Positions 11,901 through 22,048 are shown, counted from the first letter of the stretch. The stretch: DNA of 64,000 bases from Azorinus chamasolen (GCA_963576725.1 OY755252.1:43417552-43481551); one strand, 5' to 3'. Made by a program: numbers and translations. The notes: generated by a model not told the origin, from the letters alone.

Positions 11901-14900
11901 CAGTCATGTTTATATCATTTCGTAAGCAAACAGAGCAGACCCTGATCAGGCGGCTCCTACAGGGGCTATCTGGTCTGGGTATACTCTGTTTGCAAAGGCG
12001 TAGAATAGCGTATTTATGGAGAATATGGGTAAGTAATTATTTTTACACGAGTATTCATTGAGCCTTTACTCTATTACATTTAATTCACCATGAATAATTA
12101 TTAGTCTTTTTTTATAATGGCGTGAGAAATGTTCGCCATGGCAGATACTGTAGAATCAAATATAATATATTATATAATATCATAAGCAAACAATGCAGGG
12201 GACAGGGTTATCAGTTGAAAAGGGCATACGCTTTTGGAGAGAGTCACGGACTAAAGGACATTTGGACAAATTCTACCATTTGTTCTTTTTAAAAATAAGG
12301 TTTTTCCCAACTCTAAAATGTTTCTGGCTTTATTTAGATTCGCCCAAATGTTTTGAAATTACTGACTGAATGTCAAACAGTTCGAGTTCCTATGAGTTTG
12401 AACACGCCAGTCTGGTCGTACCTATATATGTATAATAATAAGGAGTGAAGAAATGTTAAAGTGCTTGTTTTCCAAGTCTCCTCGAGCCGAGTATCCTGTC
12501 AAGGTTCCCACTGTTTGCAACCATATGGAATAGTGTTCATACCGCTATATGTATGTCCATACCGCTATATGCATGTTCATACCGCTATATGTATGTTCAT
12601 ACCGCTATATGTATGTTCATACCGCTATATGTATGTTCATACCGCTATATGTATGTCCATACCGCTATATGTATGTCCATACGGCTATATGTATGTCCAT
12701 ACCGCTATATGTATGTCCATATCGCTATATATATGTTCATTCCGCTATATGTATGTTCATACTGCCATATGTATGTTCATATCGCTATATGTATGTCCAT
12801 ACCGCTATATGTATGTTCATACCGCTATATGTATGTTCATACTGCTATATGTATGTTCATACTGCTATATGTATGTCCATACCGCTATATGTATGTCCAT
12901 ACCGCTATATGTATGTTCATGCCGCTATATGTATGTCCATACCGTTGTATGTATGTATGTTTAATTCTATTGCCGCAAATTAACCATGTCGTTTGCTTTA
13001 AGTTTCCGAATGTAGTTCCCTTCAAATAATTCAAGTAACTCGGCGTCTCATCTGGATCCAAACTCTTTGTTACTCTGACGCTATATTTGAAAATAAAGAG
13101 AAGAAAAATGAATATTTAAAATTGAAGCAGACGATAATGTTCACAGTGAAGAAGGTTGACCTTTCACAGATGAACAACCTTCTTGTGAAGATCTGCACGA
13201 GGAAATGAGTTTTGCTGCGATGATATCCGAAACAATCATGACCCCACCCCCGGTGCTTGTCCTTATTAACGTATTCCCTCATATGCTATTTTAGACCATT
13301 TTTAAAACCATCGTGATAAATAGAACATTTGTTCATATGGAGCAAATGCTCTATTTATCAAAATGGTTTCAAAGTGTTTTACAGAGATGTCAAAGGGCAT
13401 CAATAAACAGCAACGGGGTTATATAAAACCATAGGTGTTTGTCGTGTACTACGTACCCCACTACCCGGCCAACCCCCCAACCCCCCCTTCCCGTCTGCAA
13501 CTACACAGAAACATATTGAATATTGGCCAAAACAATTTCAAAAATGTAAAAACATTGTCAAAATACCATAAAATAACATTTAAAAGTGAACTAAAAAAAT
13601 CTGAATTTTTTGTTCACATCATTGTAGTAGATAATATATTGATGTGAAAGAAAAAAAAATCAGTTTACTTCAAAATTTCGTGTTATGGTATTTTGACAAT
13701 ATTTTGACATGTTTGAGATTATTTTGACCAATATCTTTCTGTGAGGTTGCAGAGGGGGTAACAGATGGGCGGGTAGGGGGTAGCACACGACAAACACCTG
13801 TGTATAAAACACGGTAGAAAGTCTTGCGTACACATCTATTGACAGACAGGCAGGTGGGCTGTTTGACATTCGGACGGACAAATGCAGTGCTTCATGCCTT
13901 CAACGTTTTTTGAGTATGCTAAATGTGTCAAGTATTTGGTACACATATTTATTATTGACATTTCAGCTGGTAGCTAACAAGGACGCTGAGATAGAACGCC
14001 TGAGGGACGAACTTCAAGAAGCGAGGCGGGGCTATGAAGAAATCTCCGCCTTCTGTGAGGAGTCCGTCCAGGCCGCCTCCAAACTGGAACAGAAGGCAGA
14101 GGAGCTCAAGGTAGATCAATACACTCTTCTTTCTGCATTGCCCACAACTTCTACTTCACATGTGTGTTTCCGTTTGTTCTCAAAGGGGTATATACAAACA
14201 TACATGTATTTTGGAGGTCCATGTCTGTCTCAGCAAACAAGTGCGTGCTTTATTTAACTCTTTCCTTATGTAAGCAAATTTTTATGCATCTGCAAACAGA
14301 GTAGACCCAGATCAGACGGCTCCTATAGGAGCCGTCTGATCAGGGTTTGCTCTGTTTGCTTATGGTGTAATATAGATATGATTCTACAGCTTCTGCATGT
14401 CTGACCCAAAACGTCATGTGTTCATATGCCATTATAAAAAATAATCTTATTAATATTCATGACGTCATTATTTCTTACATGAATATACAACGGGGAAAGG
14501 GTTAACACTAGCGATGCCTTATCCAAACTATGACCGTGTAGCTTCTTGATAATGCGCTACAGTGACATGCAAACTTTAACCAGTTTGAGTCTATATTCCA
14601 TAGTAAAATTGTCCAAAAAGTGTTTTGAATGTTTACATTATGTTTCTGCAAGAACTTGTTTACCAGTGTAATAGTTCAAACCTAATTTATTAAGCAAACA
14701 GTACAGACCCTCTGGACTTGGTCTTCGTCATTTGCACTGGTCCCTATTAAGGCAAACTAGTCACAAATGTGTTAAAACAACACTACAGTACAGTCTTGCT
14801 AATACAACCACTAAAATATGTATAATTCTGGATTTTTTAAACAGGGGTACAAATGTAGCTTAATGCAGGATAAAAGTGATACGGGAAGCTGGATACAGGA

Positions 14901-16873
14901 AACTCCTGTTGAAGCTTTCTGTATCACATTTGCCCTGCATTAAGCAACCACCTTCTTTACAGTCTTCTATGTTAATAAATCATGTGGTCATTTGAGCAAT
15001 ACTCTACTGTACTAATAGGGATAGTTTATTACAGAGCTCCAGATTAGATGCGTAAATTAAATCATTTTTCAAGAATAACTCATTTATTTCTCCACCAAAC
15101 CCTATGCGAAGGAAACAGATCAAATTATATTAGCAAACAGAACAGACCCCGATCAGACGGGTCCTACAGGAAACGTCTAATCTGGGTCAACTCTGTTTGT
15201 AAATGCGTGAAAACTGAAAAGGCGTTTATATGAAGGAAATGGTTAATACTGTTCCTATGATAGAGAAAGAAAGGCAATTTGGTATTGTGCTTATGTTAAT
15301 GAAATAAAAACAAAGAACATGCAACATTTTATAAGAAGTGTAGCAGACGATGATGTATGCAAACGAAAATTACACAGCGACGAATGTGTTGAAAATGCAC
15401 CTTATATTTCAATAGTCCGCCATGAGTGACCGAGAGAAGCAACAGCAGAACATCTACCTAGAGATGTACCGGAAAGGCCGAGACTCTGCGAGATTCGAGC
15501 GAGAAGAAGAGGTGAATATATCTATCATTGCTGTTAAAAATGAGCCCTGCGACTTAAGCGGCGCTTTGCTATAAATTGTATGATTCGTTCAAGCTTTTGG
15601 AGACTATCGACCGAGTGTTAAACAGCTTGGACCCTGATGAGACGCCTAATCTTGCTCCAAACTGTTTGCAAAGCGATTTATCCCATTGTAGTGTTGATAA
15701 GTGAATCCGTTCAAACATTTATTAACCAGGCTTTTCAACGAAAAACCTGGTTATTAGATTGGTGTATGGCGGGCGGGCGGGCGGACGGCGTCAAACATGT
15801 AGTTTCCGGTCGATAACTTTAGTTTGGATATACCAATTTTGACCAAACTTTGTATTTAGCAAGCTTACATGAAGACCCAGCTTGGGATTGTATTTCGGGG
15901 TTCTTGGTTCAATGTCAATGCCACTGTTACTAAGAAAAGAAAAACGGTTTCCAGTCAATAACCTAAGTTTGGATTGACCGATTTTGACCAAACTTTGTAA
16001 TTAGCATGCTTTCATGAATACCTAGCTTGGGCTTGTATTTTTAGGTTTTCGGGTCAAGGTCAATTACACTGTTACTAAAAATAGAAATACGGTTCCCGGT
16101 CAATAACTTAAGTTTAGATTGACATATTTTGACAAAACTTTGGTATTTAGCAAACTTATATGAAGACCTAGCTTGGGATTGTATTTTGGGATTACGCAAC
16201 GTGCAGACGGTTAAACATTTGGCATTTGTACTGCATGTTTTGCATGTTTCGTCTCCATCATTTTTGTATGCATAGGTGTATGTTTAGGGCTTCATGCACA
16301 CTGCATTCATTTCTTCAATTAACTCATACGCAATGTAATGCCTAGTGCCACTTTTCCAAAATGTGTAGGCTCTTGATAAAATGATTTGGTAAAACTTAAA
16401 AAAAACTGGTTTCGGGGCATTGTCCCGTTTCTTGTTTTGAATGAATCTTAATTTCATTTTAAATGGTGTGCCTGAAAGGTTTGCTTTTACTAATACAACC
16501 TTTGAAATATTATTCGTTAACAATTTCCCTCATATAAATACATTTTCGCGCATTTGCAACAGACGGCTCCTATAGGAGTCGTATGATCAGGGTCTGTTCT
16601 GTTTGCTTATTGAAGTTTGATAGATCCGTTTCTTTATTTTCTAAATTCTAATGTTCCACCTTCCATATAGCATTATAACTATGTTGTCCATGACTATTCT
16701 GTAGGTTCTGAAATTTGGAAGAAACAATAAACTGGGAAAAGGTTTAGCAAATTGTACAGAATCTTACCAGAGGTCACGTACAAACATGTAACTCTTTGTT
16801 AAACATATTTGAGTGTTCTGGGGTCATAGTAATAAAACCACCCCTTGTGGGATGCGGCTTATACTTTAATAAA

Positions 16874-16915
<42 letters not shown>

Positions 16916-18907
16916 AATGATGGGGATTATGATGAAGATGATAATGGCGACGACGACGACGATGGTGACAATAAATGACGACGGCGACGGCGGCGGCGGC
17001 GGCGGCGAAATTAAAGAAATCTGAAGCATACGATGAACTTAGCAGATGAACTTTATTGGCGGCGAGAGATATAGTCATATGCCGCTTGTCATCTATGACA
17101 GGCACTCGACTTCATAATGCATTTGTTGAACATTCTTCTAGTCTTAACGAGTTGCGTGTCTTCAAAAGTCAATAATGCCGACACAGGTTGCAGCAGAGAG
17201 AAAAAGTAGTGAACAGCAAAATCTATTTGTTTTACATTTGCTTGATGAATATTCATGTAATAAACCATGTCTGTAAAAATATTATCTACAACAAAACCTC
17301 CCTATAACGACCACTAAATTACATTAAGTATCTTGTGTTAAATGCAGATGGCTGCTTAAAGCAAGGTGAAGGTAAAACAGAACGCTCCTGTGCCCTGCCC
17401 TAAATACCAGCTAATTAACACAATTTAGTGGCTGTTATAGAGAAGTTTTACTGTAACTCAATTTGTATAACGGTATAATGCATAAGGGAATGTTTGACCA
17501 TGTCAAAAACAGTAGAACCAGCTTTATAGTATTTCATTAGCGAGAAGGGTAGTGCCGGATCAGATACATACTGGATTGATTGATCTAACATGCATTTGCA
17601 AAAACGTTTGAATCCATATGAAAACTCAACGTAACTCAATTCTGTGAGACAAAACCATTATCATAGCTTAACACTTTACCTAACAGATATGCAAACAGAG
17701 TAGACCCAGATTAGACGGCTCTGATTCTACATTTCCTGAAAAGACCAAACATTCCCTTGTTTTAGGTCAGCACACTTATATTATAATTCGTTCCCCCGTA
17801 TTGAAAGCGTTAACCGTTACATGATAGAAACGCCCTTTCATGTGTGTGCAACCAGAGAGGACCTAGAACCGACTGATCCTGTAGTGCCGTCTGATCATAG
17901 TCTGCTGTTTATGTTACGGAAGCATATAGATCTAATTCTACAGTGACTCATATGGCCATGATGTTACCATATTCATATGCCATTATAGATATTGAGTTAA
18001 TAATTATCCATGACGTTACTATATACATATGCCATTATAGAGATTGAGTTAATAACTATCCATGATGTTACTATATCCATATGCCATTATAGAGATAGAG
18101 TTAATAACCATCCATGATGTTACTATATTCATATGCCATTATAGAGATAGATTTAATAACCATCCATGATGTTACCATATTCATATGCCATTATAGAGAT
18201 TGAGTTAATAACTATCCATGATGTTGTTATTTCTAACACAAATATTCCAGAAGTAAAGGGTTAAAGTAATTCTAAATTTTCTGATTACAATTATATGCAT
18301 GCAGCATATAAACAATTACATGCATTCAACAAATAAACAATTACATGCTTGCAACATATAAACAATTACAGTATATGGAGGCAACATTTTGCATTTGTTT
18401 ACCTCAAACCGTGTTTGACAAAGGCTGAATCAAAGGCCAAATAGAGTAGTTTTCATTCACGTCTTTTCCTTAAATGTTTCTGCTTTCTATTACCCGAAAA
18501 ACACGGTGGTCTTTAGTTTTAAGCACAAACATTGACATCGCATAAAACAATATTTCTTATTGCAGCTTGAACGCTTAGCAAACTCGGGTGGATGCAAAGT
18601 AACCATTGCTGAACTTGTGAAAAAACTCGCTTGGACGGAACTGGAACTCGCCAAATGGCAGACGATAAGACGTGACGAGAGTTACCATGAAGCATGTCGA
18701 CCGGAAACGGAAGCTGAAACAACACTCCGCTTTTTGAAAGATTCGTTCTTTCACTATATTACGGATGAAAAAGAATCTGATCATCATTTGAGAGCTATTA
18801 TAAAGATTCTTAAATTCACAGAGCCACAGATGGCAAGAATTAAAGAGAGTAAGCTGATACAAATCATTGAGAAACGACACAAAAAGAAGTCGTCCCATCG
18901 ATATTGA
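8168..18907 (+). CDS. GRIP-like coiled-coil protein, four coding exons (possible quick-to-court relative)
   Basis: Exons 8168-8965, 13967-14110, 15416-15511 and 18566-18907 join in phase 0 at every junction to give 459 residues and a TGA stop. The ATG follows an in-frame TAG at 8162-8164, so the start is well supported. Residues 1-130 are Ser/Asn/Asp/Lys-rich and probably disordered. About 215-346 is heptad-like and charged (QTPSQRKDILLKDLKRQV, KDAEIERLRDELQEARR), predicting coiled coil. About 397-441 (RFLKDSFFHYITDEKESDHH followed by LRAIIKILKF) matches the GRIP pattern of Golgi coiled-coil proteins, where GRIP binds Arl1-GTP at the trans-Golgi; the usual domain Tyr appears replaced by Phe402. 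A basic tail ends KRHKKKSSHRY. From memory the order resembles Drosophila quick-to-court; that name is tentative. Introns are full of palindromic elements. Gene reality is high, exact identity moderate, and a 5' untranslated exon is possible. Confidence 0.85.
8963..9366 (+). repeat. Tandem duplication, copy 1 (spans exon 1 donor)
   Basis: Begins at the exon 1 donor (AAGGGTAAGACCATTCA) and holds an A2 element (to TTAA at 9228-9231) and the first part of an A element. Repeats from about 9387 with a 424-bp offset. Confidence 0.8.
9387..9789 (+). repeat. Tandem duplication, copy 2
   Basis: Near-identical to 8963-9366, including a second GGGTAAGACCATTCA at 9388. The A element begun here continues to about 9872 with its palindrome, so this copy keeps the ancestral right junction. 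Confidence 0.8.
9651..9872 (+). mobile_element. Family A element
   Basis: TTAACCCTTTACCTATGAAT start (shares TTAA with the preceding A2), palindrome AGCAGATCCTGATCAGACAA. Right end worn. Confidence 0.65.
10017..10145 (+). mobile_element. Family H element
   Basis: GAGGGGGCTTAGCAAACAAA ... GGTCTACACTGTTTGCCTAT, matching a copy at 24084-24250. Palindromic but distinct outside the arms. A family D scrap follows at 10160-10240. Confidence 0.5.
10255..10483 (-). mobile_element. Family B element
   Basis: TTGACCCATTCCCCTATAGG start, dyad TTTGCTCCATAGGAGCATAT, end GGGAATTGGTTAA. Confidence 0.75.
10700..10912 (+). mobile_element. Family F element
   Basis: TTAATCCTTAGCCTGCTGG to ACAAAGGGTTAA, dyad GAGACGCCGAGTTACTCGGC. 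An older F remnant precedes it at 10605-10690. Confidence 0.75.
10940..11085 (+). mobile_element. Family D element, right end lost
   Basis: AGCTTAATGCAGGGCTAAAG, GCAGGAAGCTCCTACAGAAG and the mirrored arm; no clear TACTGTA end. Confidence 0.55.
11086..11727. other. GRIP-gene intron 1 segment, mostly unassigned
   Basis: Only an eroded A remnant is recognisable (11550-11705, GACCCAGATCAGGCGGC). Confidence 0.4.
11728..12032 (+). mobile_element. Family A element, long copy
   Basis: ATAACCCTTTACTTCATGAA start, then AGAGCAGACCCTGATCAGGC and its mirror, ending just before GGAGAATATGGGTAA. Confidence 0.75.
12058..12196 (+). mobile_element. Family A element cut at the palindrome
   Basis: CCTTTACTCTATTACATTTA through GCAAACAATGCAGG; the right half is missing. 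Up to 12530 nothing else clear except an F-like scrap near 12375-12400. Confidence 0.55.
12538..12958 (+). repeat. 20-bp minisatellite
   Basis: About 21 units of ATACCGCTATATGTATGTTC with C/T variants. Because 20 is not a multiple of 3 and the unit has no stop in any phase, all three + frames stay open (144-167 codons), an artefact rather than a gene. An F remnant follows at 13030-13090. Confidence 0.9.
13265..13421 (+). mobile_element. Family B element, shortened
   Basis: TTAACGTATTCCCTCATATG start and dyad ACATTTGTTCATATGGAGCA; the right part is deleted. Confidence 0.6.
13422..13808. mobile_element. Long foldback element
   Basis: The left arm (AGGTGTTTGTCGTGT, C-rich run, TTGGCCAAAACAATTTCAAA) is mirrored to the right (TTTGACCAATATC, G-rich run, ACACGACAAACACCT). 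Arms of about 170 bp meet near GTTCACATCATTGTAG. In GRIP-gene intron 1. Confidence 0.75.
13967..14110 (+). CDS. GRIP-like gene, coding exon 2
   Basis: 48 codons, residues 267-314, beginning LVANKDAEIERLRDEL. The acceptor is TTTCAG at 13961-13966 and the donor is GTAGAT at 14111. It is GC-richer than its surroundings, as expected for a real exon, and is pure coiled coil. A family A element begins 144 bp past the donor. Confidence 0.85.
14254..14505 (-). mobile_element. Family A element, near consensus
   Basis: TTAACTCTTTCCTTATG to GGGGAAAGGGTTAA. The 68-bp palindrome (14290-14360) is perfect around GGCTCCTATAGGAGCC except for the two fixed arm mismatches. Confidence 0.85.
14789..15011 (+). 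mobile_element. Family D element, diverged
   Basis: TACAGTCTTGCTAATACAAC start, arms AGTGATACGGGAAGC and CTTTCTGTATCAC, end CTCTACTGTA. Confidence 0.65.
15083..15246 (+). mobile_element. Family G half joined to family A right half
   Basis: ATTTCTCCACCAAACCCTAT breaks at about 15107 into AAACAGAACAGACCCCGAT, ending AAGGAAATGGTTAA. Confidence 0.6.
15416..15511 (+). CDS. GRIP-like gene, coding exon 3
   Basis: 32 codons, residues 315-346 (starts SAMSDREKQQQNIYLEMYRK), too short to stand out as an ORF. Acceptor is ATTTCAATAG ending 15415 and donor is GTGAAT at 15512. Phase 0 at both ends, and the charged helix continues the coiled coil of exon 2 into exon 4. Confidence 0.8.
15595..15690 (+). mobile_element. 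Family F fragment
   Basis: CAGCTTGGACCCTGATGAGA then the right arm (CTCCAAACTGTTTGCAAAG) with the dyad deleted. Confidence 0.55.
15725..16195. repeat. About 150-bp tandem array, three units
   Basis: Units carry GATTGACCAATTTTGACC-like and AGCTTGGGATTGTATTT motifs. Starts after a hairpin (AACCAGGC...CCTGGTTATT) and a GGGCGGGCGGGCGGACGGCG tract. In GRIP-gene intron 3. Confidence 0.7.
16196..16514. other. Intron 3 segment, nothing recognised
   Basis: No repeat signature, exon or RNA gene seen. Confidence 0.35.
16515..16747 (-). mobile_element. Family A2 element
   Basis: Palindrome partly lost on the left (AACAGACGGCTCCTATAGGA), A2 tract AATGTTCCACCTTCCATAT, end GGGAAAAGGTTTAGC. Confidence 0.65.
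16873..17007 (+). repeat. (GAT)n then (GAC)n and (GGC)n microsatellites
   Basis: Trinucleotide tract turning from GAT to GAC/GGC. It keeps Asp- and Ala/His-rich frames open; not a gene. Confidence 0.9.
17287..17455 (+). mobile_element. Family C element with deleted arm
   Basis: CAAAACCTCCCTATAACGAC start and AGAAGTTTTACTGTA end. The palindrome stops at ACAGAACGCTCCTGTGCC, so about 40 bp of the right arm is gone. Confidence 0.75.
17810..18264 (-). mobile_element. Family A element with internal 54-bp expansion
   Basis: TTAACCGTTACATGATAG to GAAGTAAAGGGTTAA. The segment ATATGCCATTATAGAGATTG (17960-18225) is repeated about five times, enlarging the element to 455 bp. A short broken A copy precedes it at 17685-17760. 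Confidence 0.8.
18290..18376 (+). repeat. Short tandem repeat, about 27 bp x 3
   Basis: Units like CATATAAACAATTACATGC just upstream of the last GRIP-gene exon. Confidence 0.75.
18566..18907 (+). CDS. GRIP-like gene, last coding exon
   Basis: 113 codons plus TGA, residues 347-459. Acceptor is TTATTGCAG ending 18565. Contains the end of the coiled coil and the GRIP-like domain, including FLKDSFFHYITDEKE and the LRAIIKILKFTEPQ segment. A family A element starts 29 bp past the stop, so the 3' UTR probably contains one or more repeats. The first AATAAA downstream is at 19431-19436. Confidence 0.85.
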   Translation, partial: LERLANSGGCKVTIAELVKKLAWTELELAKWQTIRRDESYHEACRPETEAETTLRFLKDSFFHYITDEKESDHHLRAIIKILKFTEPQMARIKESKLIQIIEKRHKKKSSHRY

Positions 18908-18935
18908 CCTGTCTCTACTCCACAGGGGTCGATCT

Positions 18936-19171
18936 TTGACCCTTTACTCCGTGAATATTCATGAAAGAAATGATGACATCACCAATATTAATTAGATTAA
19001 TTTTTAGAATGGCATATAAATACAAAGTTTTGCCAAATCAGAAACTGCAAAACCAGATTTATATTATATCATAAGCAAACAGAGCAGACCCTGATAAGAC
19101 GGTACGTCCTGATCTGGGTCTACTCTGTTTGCAAAGGCGCAGAAAGGCCTGTCTATGAAGGAAAGGGTTAA
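18936..19171 (+). mobile_element. Family A element in the probable 3' UTR
   Basis: TTGACCCTTTACTCCGTGAA to GGAAAGGGTTAA; the palindrome centre is shortened. Its terminal TTAA is also the first TTAA of the B element next door. Confidence 0.8.
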
Positions 19172-19397
19172 ATACATTCTCTCGTATTGACACCTTTTCG
19201 ACACCTCTTAAATGTCACATTTTGAAACTATTGTGATAAATAGAGCATTTGCTCCTATGGAGCAAATACTCTATTTATCGCAATGGTTTCAAAAATACAA
19301 ACTTCTAACAGTTCCTTTTTTCTATTAAATGCTCCTGTTTAGTAGCTTTATTCAAAGATGTTGGATTTAAAAATAACCTGTGAGGGAATGGATAAAA
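19168..19397 (+). mobile_element. Family B element
   Basis: TTAAATACATTCTCTCGTA start, dyad GCATTTGCTCCTATGGAGCA, end GAGGGAATGGATAA. Confidence 0.75.
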
Positions 19398-19469
19398 CCT
19401 TCTGTCGAAAGCACACACAACTCTTGATACAATAAAATGGTAGATTCTATTAAATCATACATGCCTAAG

Positions 19470-19682
19470 TTAACACTTTTCATTCATAAATAGTCATATC
19501 AGCCCAAACATTGATCTGCTGATTTATTTACCGACTTTCAACTCTTCCAAGCCTTTGAGAAGGTACTGACCGAGTGTCAAACAGCTTGGATCCCGATGAG
19601 ACGCCGATTTACTCGGCTACTGATTTGGATCCAAGCTGTTTGTGAATGCGAATCAAGTTGCGATTAGCATAAGAAGGCTAGA
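19470..19682 (+). mobile_element. Family F element
   Basis: TTAACACTTTTCATTCAT start, AACAGCTTGGATCCCGATGA arm, worn right end AGAAGGCTAGAA. Confidence 0.65.
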
Positions 19683-19769
19683 AGTGTCCGAGGTGTACTT
19701 ATTTCTAGCACACTGCAGTGAAACTTCTCTACCACATCCATCAACATAGAAGTATAACGCTTTGTCTTC

Positions 19770-19985
19770 AATCCCTTACCTAGATAGACACATACCCCTG
19801 GCTACTTTTCAGACAGAGTAGACCGAGACCAGCGTCTGCTCCGTTTGCTTATGAAATAATATAGATATTATTCCATGACCAACACATTCTATGCTTATAT
19901 AACATTATAAAAAGGTCAGCTAATATATATTCATGGTGCCATTATTTAAATCAATATGACAATGTAGGGACACAGAAAGGATTCA
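19770..19985 (-). mobile_element. Family A element, palindrome reduced
   Basis: CAGAGTAGACCGAGACCAGC then GTCTGCTCCGTTTGC. About 30 bp of the dyad is deleted. Confidence 0.6.
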
Positions 19986-19989
19986 TGTT

Positions 19990-20215
19990 TTAACCTTCTC
20001 TTCAATAAATACGCCTTGTCTACTCCTCTATAAAAGTCACTTTTTGAAACCATTGTGATAAATAGAGCATTTGCTCCATTGGAGCAAATGCTCTGTTTAT
20101 CACAATGGTTTTAAAAACTAAACAATTCTAACATTTCCGTTTCTCTCTAGTACTAGTAAATGCTCCTTTTTGGTAGAGGTTGGGTCTAAAAATAGCCTTT
20201 GAGGGAATGGGTTAA
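19990..20215 (+). mobile_element. Family B element
   Basis: TTAACCTTCTCTTCAATAAA to GAGGGAATGGGTTAA, dyad TTTGCTCCATTGGAGCAAA. Confidence 0.8.
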
Positions 20216-20567
20216 AGCTGACTCTAAATAACGATGATATAAAGTCAGAACTCACATTTAGCGCTCAGATATAAATAAGTTTCGTGCAATTCAGGATGAA
20301 GTTGTTTTCGTTAGTTTACATCTTCATTGGTGCTATTTGAATGCAAACTTCATTTTTACCCTTAATATGTAGGAACCGAGTATTTAAAACTTTTGCAAGC
20401 GCAAGCAGAGTAGAACCAGAACAAAGGGCTTCAGGAGGAGCCCTTTGATCAGGGTTTGTACTTTTTGTCATAAAAGCATTTCAATAAAAAGCGATAAAGA
20501 TTGATGCAACTTTTTTTTTGTTTAACCAGTATTCAGGAAAGGGGAGTGGTTTTAATTATTCAGTAGA
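20216..20567. other. Intergenic with one A palindrome remnant
   Basis: GCAAGCAGAGTAGAACCAGA near 20400-20470 is an isolated A palindrome; the rest is unassigned. Confidence 0.45.
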
Positions 20568-20794
20568 TTAACCCGTTCTCTCATAGGCTATTTTAAGATC
20601 TAATCTCTTTGAATAAATCTACCGAAAAGGAGTATTTACTAGAAAAAATGAAAAAATGAATAGTGTTGTTTTGAAACCATTGTGATAATTAGGGCATTTG
20701 CTCCCATGGAGAAAATGCTCTATTTATCACATTGGTTTCAAAAAGTGACGTTTACAGAGTCGTGAGCAGGCGTAAATATAAGGGAATGGGTTAA
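20568..20794 (-). mobile_element. Family B element
   Basis: TTAACCCGTTCTCTCATAGG to AAGGGAATGGGTTAA, dyad GCATTTGCTCCCATGGAGAA. Confidence 0.8.
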
Positions 20795-21025
20795 CAGTTC
20801 ATTTTAAAAGAGGGAGACGCGAACTGGGTGTGGAAGTTCTTTGTCCCAAATCCAGTTGAGTCCTTCACGGTGTTTGGACCATTACTTACAAATGCATCAA
20901 TATGGGGGCACTTTGTACCTGTAAGTAGAAAAAAACATCCAAATATATTTCAACTTACCGTGTACCGGTGACACAGTTAACGTATATGCCTTTCAATTCT
21001 CGTCTTTCATATAAACTGCAATTTA

Positions 21026-21273
21026 TTAACCTTTTCCCTCTTCCATTTTAATTTAAGGAATAATGACATAATGAATATCTATAAGCTAATTTTCATGATG
21101 CCACATGTACATAGGATCTTTTAGCTCAAGCAAAAGCTGTCGAATCTAATCTACATTGTACCATAAACAAACGAAGCAGACCTCGAACAGACGGGTCTTA
21201 TAGGAACCGTCTGATCTGGATCTACCCTCTTTGCAAATGCATGAAAATGCGTTTATATGAAGGAAATGGTTAA
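21026..21273 (+). mobile_element. Family A element
   Basis: TTAACCTTTTCCCTCTTCC to AAGGAAATGGTTAA, arms AACAGACGGGTCTTATAGGA. A further A fragment is at 21305-21370. Confidence 0.75.
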
Positions 21274-21587
21274 AGCTTACTCTGCTGTAAATATACATGT
21301 TTTCCGCCGACCCTGGTCAGACGGTTCCTTCAGGAGCCGTGTAAATTGTGTCTACTCTGTTTTCAAAGAAATGGGCGTAGTTTTGTCTAGGTACATGTAG
21401 TCAAATCCGTGATACCGTCTGTAAACAATATAGATCAGTTGAAACACCGGGTAACTCGACGTCATAACTGGATGGAGAGGGTTTGACACCCAGGACAAGC
21501 TTTTTATGAAGAAACTGAAGAACATTTTTATTTGAATCCCAAAGCAGGCGATAATCTTAGTATTTGAACATACGGTAATTGGCACCA

Positions 21588-21814
21588 TTAACCCTTTCAC
21601 CGCCACAGTCGCATTAATGCATCACGACAAATAGTGCAGTCCCAGATCAGACACCGCCTTTTCAAGGCGGCGTCTGATCAGGGACTTCACTATTTGTCTC
21701 AATCTCTATTTCTATATATGTGATTTATTCCATTGAAATTTGCATTTATTTATCTCATTTCCTTCAAAGGTGCCCGACGCATGCTTGGACTCATCCATGG
21801 AACCCCCCCCCCCC

Positions 21815-21849
<35 letters not shown>

Positions 21850-22017
21850 TGATCGAAGTATGTTCAACTGGCCTAAAACTATCTATTTGAACCTTATACC
21901 ACTCCGAAAAACGAGAAAAACACGATCCGGGTCGATTTTTTCTTGTTTTACGGAGTAGTTTCAGGTTCAAATAGATAGTTTTAAAACTAGTTTAACATAC
22001 TTCGATAACATTTTTTT

Positions 22018-22048
<31 letters not shown>

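Noticed and set aside
12461..13029. Three overlapping + ORFs of 144-167 codons rich in Tyr, Cys, Met, Val
   Set aside because: They are read-through of a 20-bp minisatellite in all three frames, with no exon context.
16796..17105. Asp-rich and His-rich ORFs on opposite strands
   Set aside because: Trinucleotide microsatellite translated in two directions.
18575..18898. 107-codon - strand ORF
   Set aside because: Antisense shadow of the GRIP-domain exon.
21740..21958. 72-codon ORF with a Pro run then Lys run
   Set aside because: Translation of the homopolymer tracts in a foldback arm.
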